A DNA stretch of 64,000 nucleotides from Liolophura sinensis (Eukaryota; Mollusca; Polyplacophora; Chitonida; Chitonidae), in NCBI RefSeq assembly GCF_032854445.1, contig NC_088307.1:13530017-13594016 (forward strand), read 5' to 3'. The position numbers and the translations under genes are program-made. Every line of letters starts with the position of its first letter. The stretch's first letter is position 1. Below are positions 28,001-34,591 of the stretch, piece by piece. A model generated the notes under the pieces. It saw nothing but the letters and a program-made list of their open reading frames with translations, ran no database searches and was not told where the DNA came from.

Positions 28001-31000
28001 GGCCAATTTTGTCAAAGTGCTGTAAATCTGTACTCAATAATATTATTTGAAAAAAAGCAAAGGATATATTTCTGGAGTGGCAAACGTGTTCAATGAATAA
28101 CGAAAATTAAGCCTAGGCTAACGATGATAACGTAACTTAGCTAAAATGATGAATGACTGTACCATTAAAGGCTACTGTAAAAACACTGGCATGTGCTCCG
28201 TGGCTTGTGGGCTGCATCCATCATTACAAGCACCAAACAGCTGCATCCTGACGCTGATGTGGTAAGATCTGGTATATGCTATCGTAGCTAAATACAGAAA
28301 CACCTGTTGTACATATATTACCTATGCTCCGGCATGTAACAAGGTTTGCGTCATCAGTATGTACATGTGTTACTGACACTCAATTAGGATTCATTATGCA
28401 ACACTAAGGCCTAAATGTGTGGCAGTTATAACAAATGTGTTATTCTTAGAAGGAATGTCATGACATAGTAAGAAGTTCATGACATTTTTATGTCAGATGA
28501 GCAGGATTCCTCAGATAGCATTGCTAACACCTTGCTAATACAATATGTCATTAACTTTGTCTCTTTGATGTTTCAGAACGAGACATTAATAACAAAATGC
28601 TCCCTGAATCTACCTGAATTTGGCTTGTTGCTCAAGTATGAGAAAACTTTGTGTCACTTTCAAATTTAACCCACAAACTCACTGAACAAAGTTCGTGTGT
28701 TATCTTGGCAATTCTGACACTTGCTAGGTTCACTGTCATGCTCATAGTGAACACAACCTACCAACATGGGATACGAAATGCTGACTACCCCAATTCTTCA
28801 ACCTTTTCAACCGCCTTTATGACCATCAATCTGAAACATTCTGAGTAAGCTAAAGGGCGTAGAGAAATAATTTGCACAATTTTAAGAAGCTTGCATCTTT
28901 AGTGACACAAGCAAATCATTTATACGTAGGTGTCATTTTCAAGATTAGTGTATTTCACTGCAAAATGTGCTTTAGTGGTTGAAAAGGTTGAAGATTCACA
29001 GTAGTTTTAACTTCAGCATTTCCTTGATTAACTTTCCGTCAAGAGGATTATGGAAGATTTTAACCAGAGATATGTGAAGAGCAGGCATGTATGACAGGTT
29101 TAACTCTCCAACTTTTCAGTAATATAATTCGTTTCACAAAAACCACAACACAAATGTTTAAGGACAGTACTTAACCCCTGAAAATCCTAACGCTTAAAGC
29201 ATTGTCACAGTTATTTTAATACCTTTAACACCTGAGATTTTGGGAAACTTAAAAGGGATTGGGTCAAGAGAATATCGTGTGTTCAAACTTTATCTCCCAA
29301 ACTGGCCTGAAACCCACACTAAATTCCTTCACATTAAGATTAACATTTCGAAATTTAACATTAATAGTAACCCTTAATCTCCTGAAGTTAAACTTAATCA
29401 GCATTTAGCCTTCAGACACTGTAACCACAGCTAATCCACGCATCATGCTCTCGCTGAAACCTGACACCAGCATATATGACTGCTGACAATATTGTATTCA
29501 ACGTAAATAGGCTGTGGTCTCAAATGAGTCAAAATTTGTGCCTTAGGCTGATAGCGTCAGGCTTTCAAATAAATCCTGAACATTACATCCATGCATAGAC
29601 TTAGCCATTTTACAATTTTTCTCTCATTTCCTTTATCAATCTCTTCCCTGTTAATTTCTTCGCAACATGCCTACAGTTAGACATCTAAATTAATGAATAT
29701 GCGAAAAATGTTATGAAAAACCAAAACTAAAGGACAATTCATTCAAAACAATCACTCAAGTCAATCATAAAGTCCGAACAAAATCCAGTATCCATGCCCC
29801 ATCTTGTCTAATGAGATCTGTCCTACAAAAATCTGAGACCATGGGTTTATTTTCTAATGATATCTATACCAGTAATGATATAAGTAAATAAAAGTTTGAA
29901 TTGTTATACCTAATAAAAAAACAATAGAGCCATTGCTACAACAACAACGCCAATCCCTATCAAAACTACCTACCCCATGATGTTTGGGCATCAGGTCTGT
30001 CCAGGTTGTGACCATATCGAGGGTGTAAGTGTGTTGTAAACTTGACTGTATCCTGTGCTAGGTGCGAGCAGTACTCATACAAGGTACGTCCATACCAAAC
30101 AATATCAGGATCAGATCTAAGGGTGAGGCCAGGTAGAGGTAGTAACCCACAGTCACATTTGCCTCACCATCAGTCATAAAAACAAACCCATCTTTTCAGG
30201 CACCATGTAAATATATACACACATGTATAAATAATCCCTGTCAGTAGTAGGCTGAATGTTTGAACTGTCATAGCTCATCATGTTAAGCCTTAGGCCTACA
30301 TGTGATTCGTCTGAGCTATGGGACCCCATTTTGATTGGCTATGCATATTTGATTGGGATCTGTTTTAAGGGACCATCTGGTGAATGGGTAAAACACACAC
30401 ACGCATGGGCTGGCTAGCTGGCAGGCGGGTGTGCTGGCTGGTTACATGGTCCGTCAAAACAAAGCCCTGGCTCCTCTGTTACTCACACAGTGCAGCCACA
30501 GTCACTGGAGACTTGTAGAGCATACAATCTCTTAAATCACCTTACGTGTGTGTAAATTCCTAATACATTGTCATCACTAGGACAGAGATGGGGCAGATAT
30601 TGAAGGGAGTATACATCATGTGTATGTGTACTGGTAATGTAGCGTGTTTATGTGGCCCAGATATCCAAACAATAACCCGATGATTCATGCAAGGGGCAAG
30701 CTATTTTAAACATTTGCTGGCGTTGCATTTTGTGTTACAAGACAACGTATAACGTACAATACCAGTTATGTATCATTCATTCATCCTATTATTCATATTC
30801 ATTTATCCTATTATTCCTTTATCTGCCTTCTTGAAGGACATTTCTCCCACACAACAGTGAAACCATGAAAGTACCAGCAGGAACACAAATTGTAACAAAT
30901 AGAAACAAAAGTATCATAGAAATTTTCAGTAAGTTTTATATCTACATGTAATCTAAATTTTTGACTGAGTGAGTGCTCAGGGTTTAACGTCATACTTGAC

Positions 31001-31570
31001 AATTTTTCAGTCATATGATGACAGGAGTCCTTTCTAAATTTTCATATTTGGGCTCTTGCTCTAAAGATCAACACTGTAAAAACAACCTGTCTTTTCTAAC
31101 TCTGTCACTCTTTAAACTGCCTTTAAAGCTGAAGACCACTTATTCCAGCCCAAAACCTTGGTGTTTGTATTTCTAGTCTGACGATTACATTTTCGATATC
31201 ATTCTTAATCGCAAACAGATAACAAGGAACTGTTGCTGTGTATGTTTCACTCTGGCAAAAAAAAAAAATCAGACATGATGATTATGACAAGTCAATTCAT
31301 CATTATAATGTCAGGATTAAATACAGGATGTTTGTACGCTCAAAGACCCACTACACAAACCCACAAAACATATGTTCATAAAAAGCTTACAACAGTATTC
31401 AATAATGCATGACTTTGTGCATAAATTATACGCTTCATTAATTTGACTGAGTCATGTAAATGTAAACGTAGAAAAAAATGTAATGCACAACGATCAATAC
31501 ATGTACCGGCAGAAAGTGACCTCTTAGAGTGACCACAGGTGGAAGTGACCAATCAGGAAGCACCTACATG

Positions 31571-31625
<55 letters not shown>

Positions 31626-34591
31626 CAGATAGATAGATACAGTTAATATATTATTAACAGTAATACAAGTAAAGTCATCAGTCAAAAAGAACAAAAAATG
31701 GCCAGTCAGATTGGTCTATACATGCGCAAGAATGTATCACTAGGGTAGGGCAAGACAACCATGGTCACGCCACGTTGATACACGTTTTGAGAGAGAAACA
31801 AGGCAGCATGATTAAAACAAAATGGAAGATAAATGACCCAAAAAATATATATAAGGGAGAGGGATGTAAGGATGCTCATTATTATCAGTATAACAGGTCA
31901 GCAGGATAAAAGAGTAATAATATATCCCCTAGAGGGATAAGGGACACAAAGCAAATAACTGAAGGATGCAAGGATACAAATAACCTATGAAGGATCTAAT
32001 TGGGAGACAGCAGGATAAGGGATATCATAAAGGATTCAAGCAGGACAAAATAACAAAATTCAAGCAGGAAAACACATTTCAAGAGGGATAAAGAGATAAA
32101 GCAGATAAAGGGCTAACCAAGATTAATATAAAGGTAGGTACAATGTATCAAACAAAAGGGATATGGCAAGGAAAGCAGGATGCACGTAGTTTGACTTGTA
32201 GGATAACATTAGCAGGCAGACAAATGGGATAGGGACCAGCTGGCTTACGTATGGAACTGAAAGCAAAGGGAAAATTAAGCCGCTTGGACAAATTATGCAA
32301 AATCATATCTGACAAAGACATGACGATCCAATAGTAAGATAACATAAGATATGAGTTTATATGGGATACGGATAACATAGAAAAGCTGATAAGGTGGCCA
32401 ACACATGGTTGCAGGATAAAACAAGGACAGCAGGATACTCTGAATGATTAAAGAGGGCTCATGGTCAGAGGGCATTAATTTGGCCAAATAACTAATAGCA
32501 TAATTTTCCAGCAACAAAGGATGGCAGGGATCATACAGGATGTAATAATGCAGGGTGTAATAATGCAGGGTGTAATACTGAAGGATGCAGCATTGATGAG
32601 TCTACAAGGGGTAAAAAGAACAAGCTCCAGAAAAACCACATATCTACACAAGGGAAATTTTGGAGAAATTTTATCGTAGTGCCCTAGAGGGCAGAGTTCA
32701 TACCAGGTGTGGAGTGCCTCCGGGGTTTGAACAACACACTGACATGGGCTGTGGGAATGAGAAAACGGGCAGCAACCAATGAAAGATGAGAATATGACGA
32801 TGAAAACATGACTATAAACGATAGATGAAATATAAATTGATCAACACACTGTAATACTTCAACCTTTTCCAATAGGAAACAACAAACGCCGGATTTTAAC
32901 CAAGAAAACAATTGGAACTTGGACAGAAGATGAAACGGTTAAGAAAGAAATTCTGCTATAATTAAAACTAAACATAGCAATGAGGAAAGTATCCTTGTGA
33001 GGACATTATCTGATGGCAAGGAAATCATTTGTTTTGTTCAAAACTAAAAAAGGCTGAAGTATTAGGGTAGTGCTAACATTAAGTTAATATAATGATGTGA
33101 ATGAAACAAATGAAAATATGGTGATATCCCTGATGTAAAACATCAACAACAACATGTATATGCTAGCTATGAGAAGATCAATAATAACACCTGTAGATCA
33201 TACTCTTAAATGCAAATGAGAAAATAAACCAACAAATTATCATGCATGCTTGTATACATATACATGAAGACAACAAAATTATAATTAGAAAACTGGACAT
33301 GAAACTACAGGCATCTGCAAGACAATTAATAACAGAACAGAAACTAATCAGATCAAAGAAATGAATAATAATGAAATTTGTACAAAACTATTCTTCAAAG
33401 TAGGTTGGAAGTTGGAAGCTGATTGGAAGCATGCTTTATGTGGTCGAAATCTCAAACATGCAAATCAGATTTACAGACATAATCAGTAATATGTGTTGCC
33501 CAGAGACCAGGTTGGATTTGGGGTCGTGCGTCACTAGGTGATCGATGTATAAATCAGAGTGCAGGTGAGCATGCCTCATGAATATTTGATGAGAAAATCA
33601 GACAGGTGTCAAAATGCACAGGTAGATTTATCACCAGGTGCAGATATGTTAAGTAGGTGTCAAAAAAAAAAAACAGACAATCAAGCTTATTTGGAATAGG
33701 TGTCATCCTAGATAATCAAGTATACACTGACAGGTACACATTGTGTTTATTGTAATAAATCTACTTCATCCATCAAACTCAACCAACCCCTCAAGGTGAT
33801 AGTTAACTTAGATACTTATTGACTATACCATACTGGACAATTGTTTTACCTTTAAGCTTTTCAATTTCAGTTATGACATTTTTAAAAATTTTGTTTTTTC
33901 ACCGAAGTTTATTACAGTGGTTGTGTTGTTAAATATGAAATGATTCCCAAAACAAACTGCTATTCATTTATTCATGTTTTAAGGAAACTTTAAAATTTAC
34001 CCGCTGTCAACATGTAAGTACCTCAATAATATTTTAAGAATCGTGTGTTTGGTTCAGTCACAAATTATATTTATATCCCAACATGCCTTCAATCTTGAAA
34101 GAGTTATCCCTACAGAATTATCTCCCTTCAACTGGCTGACAACACCAGTCAGCACAGAAACCATTTCCTGCATTGGTACCACTCTGTTATATGATGACAC
34201 CATTATTTTAGCCAAGCTCACGTTCAAAATGACTTTGTCAAAGCTTCCAGTTCACAGACAAAGCAATGATATGATTCAGCTGTACATGTAATATCTTGAG
34301 CTAATATGTTTCTAATTCACTTTGAAGCAATACGCAATCGTGTAACATTGTAATAATTCTTGCAGGGTATTTTCTTGAATTTATGATTGTAACAATTCTT
34401 GCAGGGTGTTACCTTGAATTTATGGGTGTCATAATGTCTTGGTAACAATTATACCTCTGGACACTATACAAAATACTACATAAACACACAAGTACTTACA
34501 AAGTATGCTCTCCATTTTTATCAGTTGCTTTGTGTCTATTTCGTTTTCGAGTTAGACGCCCTAAGCTCATGCTGCGTTTCAAAGAACTCAT
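3690..34591 (-). CDS. DAB2IP: SynGAP/DAB2IP/RASAL2-family Ras GTPase-activating protein (17-exon model)
   Basis: The model joins minus-strand exons 34591-34500, 22367-22146, 17559-17458, 14816-14718, 14191-14106, 11830-11776, 11453-11321, 10941-10779, 10525-10446, 10096-9918, 9289-9141, 8631-8556, 8292-8202, 7766-7656, 7148-5760, 5195-4993 and 3954-3690. All introns are GT-AG and all phases agree, giving 1164 residues. Domain order is partial PH (about 32-110), C2 (about 115-220), RasGAP (about 264-545), a Ser/Pro-rich linker (547-1000) and a coiled coil (1005-1130). Family knowledge: these proteins speed GTP hydrolysis by Ras (and Rap) at the membrane and act as scaffolds in synaptic, apoptotic and adhesion signalling. 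The arginine finger (R325, in FRGN) and FLRFLCPAI are intact, so catalysis is expected. The sequence is nearest to DAB2IP/RASAL2 among vertebrate paralogues as I remember them; an invertebrate usually has one member, so the symbol is a family label. The first exon is the least certain part. Confidence 0.93.
4288..4815. repeat. 32-bp minisatellite in last intron, about 16 copies
   Basis: The unit is GGCCTAACTTATAGGTGAAG followed by about 12 bases such as TGTATTTTTCCA. Adjacent starts at 4446 and 4478 give the 32-bp period. Copies vary mainly in the second part (GCATTTTTCCA, TTTATTACA, TTCATTATTCCA). It fills about half of the 1038-bp intron between the last two coding exons. Confidence 0.92.
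4993..5195 (-). CDS. DAB2IP: RasGAP gene, coiled-coil exon
   Basis: A 203-base exon (phase 0 in, 2 out) runs from TGTTGTGTTTCAG to CCACAG|GTAGAT. It encodes [20 protein letters not shown], then [20 protein letters not shown] and further heptads including [17 protein letters not shown]. It matches the C-terminal coiled coil of the family (L...YQ..LE..E.RLRRQQ.EKD.Q...II.RL), used for oligomerisation; in SYNGAP1 it drives trimer formation. Confidence 0.96.
5236..5358. mobile_element. Remnant of SINE family B
   Basis: It contains GCTTGGGGTTTAATGTCGTAC then TTTTCAGTCATAT, and at 5347 GACAGGAGTC. The same ordered blocks occur at 30963-31033. I recall this as the body of a molluscan SINE. It lies in the intron 5196-5759, which otherwise shows nothing. 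Confidence 0.45.
5760..7148 (-). CDS. DAB2IP: RasGAP gene, large disordered-linker exon
   Basis: A single exon of 463 codons (phase 0 both ends) runs from CCTTGTTTTCAG to GGAG|GTGAGA and covers residues 547-1009. It opens with [20 protein letters not shown], the end of the GAP helix bundle. The rest is low-complexity Ser/Pro/Gln-rich sequence: a poly-Asn run, an acidic patch (residues about 690-725), [16 protein letters not shown] (about 736-751), PLSFSNPVY (773-781, shared with vertebrate DAB2IP/SYNGAP1 as PLSFQNPV), and several Ser-rich and RSP-type phosphorylation-like sites. It ends [12 protein letters not shown], leading into the coiled coil. The linker probably binds partners and is regulated by phosphorylation. 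The vertebrate poly-His and poly-Gly runs are absent. Opposite-strand frames here are shadows. Confidence 0.95.
7345..7564 (+). mobile_element. MITE copy 1 (TIR ATTCCTCAACCTTT)
   Basis: This is a roughly 220-bp element whose ends are inverted repeats: TACCCTATTCCTCAACCTTT at the left, and GGTTGCAGAATTACAG at the right. Its interior (GAGACAAAACT, GCCAATTTCAGGGCTTC) is shared with copies at 49609 and 55995. It is non-coding and sits in the intron 7149-7655. Confidence 0.8.
7656..7766 (-). CDS. DAB2IP: RasGAP gene, end of GAP domain
   Basis: A 111-base exon (phase 0 both ends) runs from TTGTTGTTGCAG to TCAGAG|GTAAGT. It encodes [20 protein letters not shown] then [31 protein letters not shown] is the last conserved block of the family GAP region. 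Its phase-0 ends match the large exon that follows. Confidence 0.95.
7851..7890 (+). mobile_element. SINE family A 3' tail remnant
   Basis: The block ACCACCAATCAAATAAAT plus an (AAAT)n tail equals the 3' terminus of the SINE at 62877-63099. Only the tail survives. Confidence 0.4.
8202..8292 (-). CDS. DAB2IP: RasGAP gene, GAP-domain exon 6
   Basis: A 91-base exon (phase 2 in, 0 out) runs from TTTGTGCTTCAG to ATCTCA|GTAAGT and encodes [20 protein letters not shown] then [10 protein letters not shown]. It matches F.SKE.FM.FMN.FLE.EW..M..FL..IS, the late helices of the GAP domain. Confidence 0.95.
8556..8631 (-). CDS. DAB2IP: RasGAP gene, GAP-domain exon 5
   Basis: A 76-base exon (phase 1 in, 2 out) runs from CATTTCCAG to ACAAA|GTGAGT and encodes [20 protein letters not shown] then ANFTK. 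This is the EYP.....RTLTLIAK..QNLANF.KF landmark of the GAP domain. It is too short for an open-frame search and was placed by homology and phase. Confidence 0.94.
8739..8890 (-). mobile_element. Truncated SINE family A with G-run
   Basis: It reads GGTGTTTTATGCCGTACTCA, then a diverged CAGCATTATG-like block, a 14-base G run and ACCATCCGCAAG. This is the 3' half of family A in reverse orientation, lying in the intron 8632-9140. Confidence 0.65.
9141..9289 (-). CDS. DAB2IP: RasGAP gene, FLRFLCPAI exon
   Basis: The exon is 149 bases (phase 2 in, 1 out) from TGCCTTGGCAG to CACAAG|GTACGC. It encodes [20 protein letters not shown], then [20 protein letters not shown] and [18 protein letters not shown] is the signature RasGAP motif; its Arg (R437 here) supports the finger loop. 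It is the most diagnostic exon of the gene. Confidence 0.97.
9918..10096 (-). CDS. DAB2IP: RasGAP gene, GAP-domain exon 3
   Basis: The exon is 179 bases (phase 0 in, 2 out) from TTGCTGTAG to CCCCAG|GTATGA. It encodes [40 protein letters not shown] and [19 protein letters not shown]. It matches the YL.D..GEF......E.CEVDP.K and NSYC.FP landmarks. With the next exon the junction reads FPSELK, where vertebrates have FPRELK. Confidence 0.95.
10446..10525 (-). CDS. DAB2IP: RasGAP gene, arginine-finger exon
   Basis: The exon is 80 bases (phase 1 in, 0 out) from TTATTTTTCAG to GAAAAG|GTGAGC. It encodes [20 protein letters not shown] then KLVGEK. The FR(G/E)N..ATK motif carries the finger arginine (R325 in this model) that inserts into the Ras active site. 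Gly replaces the Glu of the usual vertebrate FREN at this position; the catalytic Arg is kept. Confidence 0.95.
10779..10941 (-). CDS. DAB2IP: RasGAP gene, GAP-domain exon 1
   Basis: The exon is 163 bases (phase 0 in, 1 out) from TTTGATTTCAG to TTAG|GTGAGT. It encodes [40 protein letters not shown] and [14 protein letters not shown]. This is the first helical part of the GAP domain (C..LEP.L..K.KE..A..LVHI....GKAKDFL). Confidence 0.95.
11321..11453 (-). CDS. DAB2IP: RasGAP gene, C2-GAP linker exon
   Basis: The exon is 133 bases (phase 2 in, 0 out) after a CGCTCTCTCAG acceptor and ending ATTAAT|GTAAGT. It encodes [16 protein letters not shown], then [20 protein letters not shown] and YKDLIN. 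The IR.KARYQ...ILPME.YK motif leads into the RasGAP domain in all family members. The Gly/Lys-rich start is a variable linker. Confidence 0.94.
11776..11830 (-). CDS. DAB2IP: RasGAP gene, short C2 end exon
   Basis: A 55-base exon lies between TGTTATAG and AAATG|GTAAGT. It encodes [18 protein letters not shown] with split codons at both ends (phase 1 in, 2 out). It corresponds to the GLV.LP...V.GRQFVEKW strand closing the C2 domain. It is too short to show as an open frame and was found by phase and homology. Confidence 0.9.
12078..12165. repeat. 13-bp tandem repeat (GAAGAGGGGAGGT), about 7 copies
   Basis: Near-perfect GAAGAGGGGAGGT units with one GACGG variant lie in the intron 11831-14105. 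The strand is purine-only, so the transcript strand is pure pyrimidine here. Confidence 0.9.
12877..13511. repeat. 92-bp satellite-like array, about 7 copies
   Basis: GCATGCGTCAACC (or GCATGTGTCAACC) recurs at 12877, 12970, 13062, 13154, 13246, 13338 and 13430, a 92-bp period. Each unit holds CCCATTCCATTTGTCA and GAGTTTCCCAAAGTACATG. Copies are over 90 percent alike by eye. Open frames on the plus strand here are by-products. Confidence 0.93.
13665..13711. repeat. Short tandem repeat (ACATGTGTAGTTCTAA), 3 copies
   Basis: Three consecutive ACATGTGTAGTTCTAA units, one with an extra GT, lie just after the 92-bp array in the same intron. Confidence 0.8.
14106..14191 (-). CDS. DAB2IP: RasGAP gene, C2 exon 3
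   Basis: The exon is 86 bases from TTTTACCACAG to TACTAG|GTGAGT. It encodes [20 protein letters not shown] followed by a Lys-rich stretch and RNQLLG. This matches the NLP...V.LYR..DKKKKK...YLG segment of the family C2 domain. Phase is 2 in and 1 out. The plus-strand frame at 13897-14109 merely overlaps its edge. Confidence 0.92.
14718..14816 (-). CDS. DAB2IP: RasGAP gene, C2 exon 2
   Basis: The exon is 99 bases between a TTTATTTTCAG acceptor and TTCAA|GTAAGT. It encodes [18 protein letters not shown], then [15 protein letters not shown]. The C.LCLDD..YARTTSK and FWGE.FEF patterns are diagnostic of the SynGAP-family C2 domain, which helps the GAP domain act on Rap and bind membrane. Phase is 2 in and 2 out. 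Confidence 0.94.
14817..17457. other. Intron between C2 exons 1 and 2
   Basis: No extra exon is recognised. It holds an AAAT microsatellite (about 16138-16166) and the 23-bp array at 16326-16728. The minus-strand frame at 16238-16534 is repeat-driven; the other frames lack recognisable domains. Confidence 0.5.
16326..16728. repeat. 23-bp minisatellite, about 17 copies
   Basis: The unit resembles CTTGCCAAAGGTTGGTGGTATAA with many single-base variants (CCACAGG, TTAGTGG). The array is moderately decayed, so unit boundaries blur towards 16700. Confidence 0.9.
17458..17559 (-). CDS. DAB2IP: RasGAP gene, PH end and C2 start exon
   Basis: The exon is 102 bases from a TTTCAG acceptor to AAAAG|GTAAGT (phase 2 in, phase 2 out). 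It reads [20 protein letters not shown] then [15 protein letters not shown]. The first part closes the PH domain and its linker; [12 protein letters not shown] is the first strand of the family C2 domain. It joins the PH exon in frame (KWIE-SLRK). Confidence 0.93.
17560..22145. other. Intron between PH and C2 exons
   Basis: This 4.6-kb intron has no recognised exon. It holds a (GT)n run followed by a G run (about 19170-19210), several A runs, and a locally GC-richer stretch at about 20930-21260 with a 77-residue minus-strand frame of unknown meaning. A plus-strand frame at 18002-18184 has natural-looking composition but no known domain. Confidence 0.45.
22146..22367 (-). CDS. DAB2IP: RasGAP gene, PH-domain exon
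   Basis: The acceptor TTTTCCTCAATTTCAG is followed by 222 bases ending GAAAG|GTAAGT; the exon enters in phase 2 and leaves in phase 2. It encodes 73 residues plus split codons, including [13 protein letters not shown] and [20 protein letters not shown], then [12 protein letters not shown]. The SHESLLSPSS and HSSILGQ stretches and the closing W of the PH C-terminal helix are hallmarks of the SynGAP/DAB2IP PH region. The PH domain binds membrane lipid and positions the GAP. All candidate first exons converge on this exon. Plus-strand open frames over it are shadows. Confidence 0.93.
24644..24724. repeat. Duplicated hairpin, 47-bp period
   Basis: ATTAAATTCAAAACTCCAAA plus TCAAATTTGGAGTT occurs twice (24644-24677 and 24691-24724). 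Each copy is a dyad with 10-bp arms AACTCCAAAT / ATTTGGAGTT and a 3-base loop. Confidence 0.85.
27000..27212 (-). mobile_element. MITE copy 2
   Basis: The ends are AATTCTTCAACCTTTTCGCA and GCGAAAAGGTTGAG. Its interior is the reverse complement of copies 1, 5 and 6 (GTGAAGCCATGAAATTGGC corresponds to GCCAATTTCAGGGCTTC). Confidence 0.8.
27846..28130. repeat. Diverged direct repeats, about 110-220 bp spacing
   Basis: ATATTTCTGG.GTGGCAAAC occurs near 27848 and 28068, with related blocks (GGAAATTAA.CCTA, TTTTGTCAA.GCTG) between them. The copies are too diverged to fix a unit. Confidence 0.45.
28786..29003. mobile_element. MITE copy 3, diverged interior
   Basis: The terminal repeats are TACCCCAATTCTTCAACCTT and GGTTGAAAAGGTTGAAG. 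The interior does not resemble the other copies except at the ends, so this is a separate subfamily using the same termini. Confidence 0.72.
30963..31033. mobile_element. Remnant of SINE family B
   Basis: It contains GAGTGAGTGCTCAGGGTTTA, then CGTCATACTTGACAATTTTT and CAGTCATATGATGACAGGAG. The same blocks occur at 5236-5358. No head or tail can be seen. Confidence 0.5.
31570..31640. repeat. (TA)n microsatellite followed by (GATA)n
   Basis: About 22 TA dinucleotides are followed by ATAGATAGACAGATAGATAG. It is a simple repeat. Confidence 0.95.
31895..32600. repeat. Degenerate purine-rich GGATA-type array
   Basis: GGATAA, AGGATA and AGGATG blocks recur irregularly throughout, often preceded by GCA or GAG, ending in a clear short array (GGTGTAATAATGCAG, about 32535-32580). 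It looks like an old decayed satellite. The frames inside carry no known domain. Confidence 0.45.
32847..33069. mobile_element. MITE copy 4, diverged interior
   Basis: The left end is TAATACTTCAACCTTTTCC and the right end AAAAAAGGCTGAAGTATTAG. The inverted termini match the family; the interior is unlike the canonical copies. Confidence 0.7.
34350..34430. repeat. Two-copy direct repeat, about 40 bp
   Basis: TAA.AATTCTTGCAGGGT is followed by CTTGAATTTATG.TTGT in two adjacent copies, just downstream (in the gene's sense) of the 34500-34591 exon. Confidence 0.7.
34500..34591 (-). CDS. DAB2IP: First (or upstream internal) coding exon, [16 protein letters not shown]...
   Basis: Thirty codons plus two bases run from an ATG at 34591 to a TT|GTAAGT donor, ending in phase 2 and fitting the PH exon (junction codon TTG). 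The stretch [13 protein letters not shown] resembles the conserved basic segment SIKRTKSQPKLDR just before the PH core of vertebrate DAB2IP/SYNGAP1 (recalled), which makes this the best-supported N-terminus. The RSMS and KRS contexts are possible basophilic kinase sites. The frame stays open upstream of the ATG, and a weak acceptor-like TTGAATAG sits 14 bases before it. It may therefore be an internal exon of a longer isoform. Confidence 0.65.

Larger units (their letters stand above)
22368..34499. other. Large 5' intron of the RasGAP gene
   Basis: The interval of 12 kb is without a confident exon. It holds MITE copies (27000, 28786, 32847), a SINE-B remnant (30963), a 36-base A run (25011-25046), a 20-base G run (about 25580-25602), a (TA)n/(GATA)n tract (31570-31640), a duplicated hairpin (24644-24724) and a purine-rich degenerate array (31895-32600). 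A GC-richer patch at about 25130-25390 might be regulatory. Confidence 0.5.
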
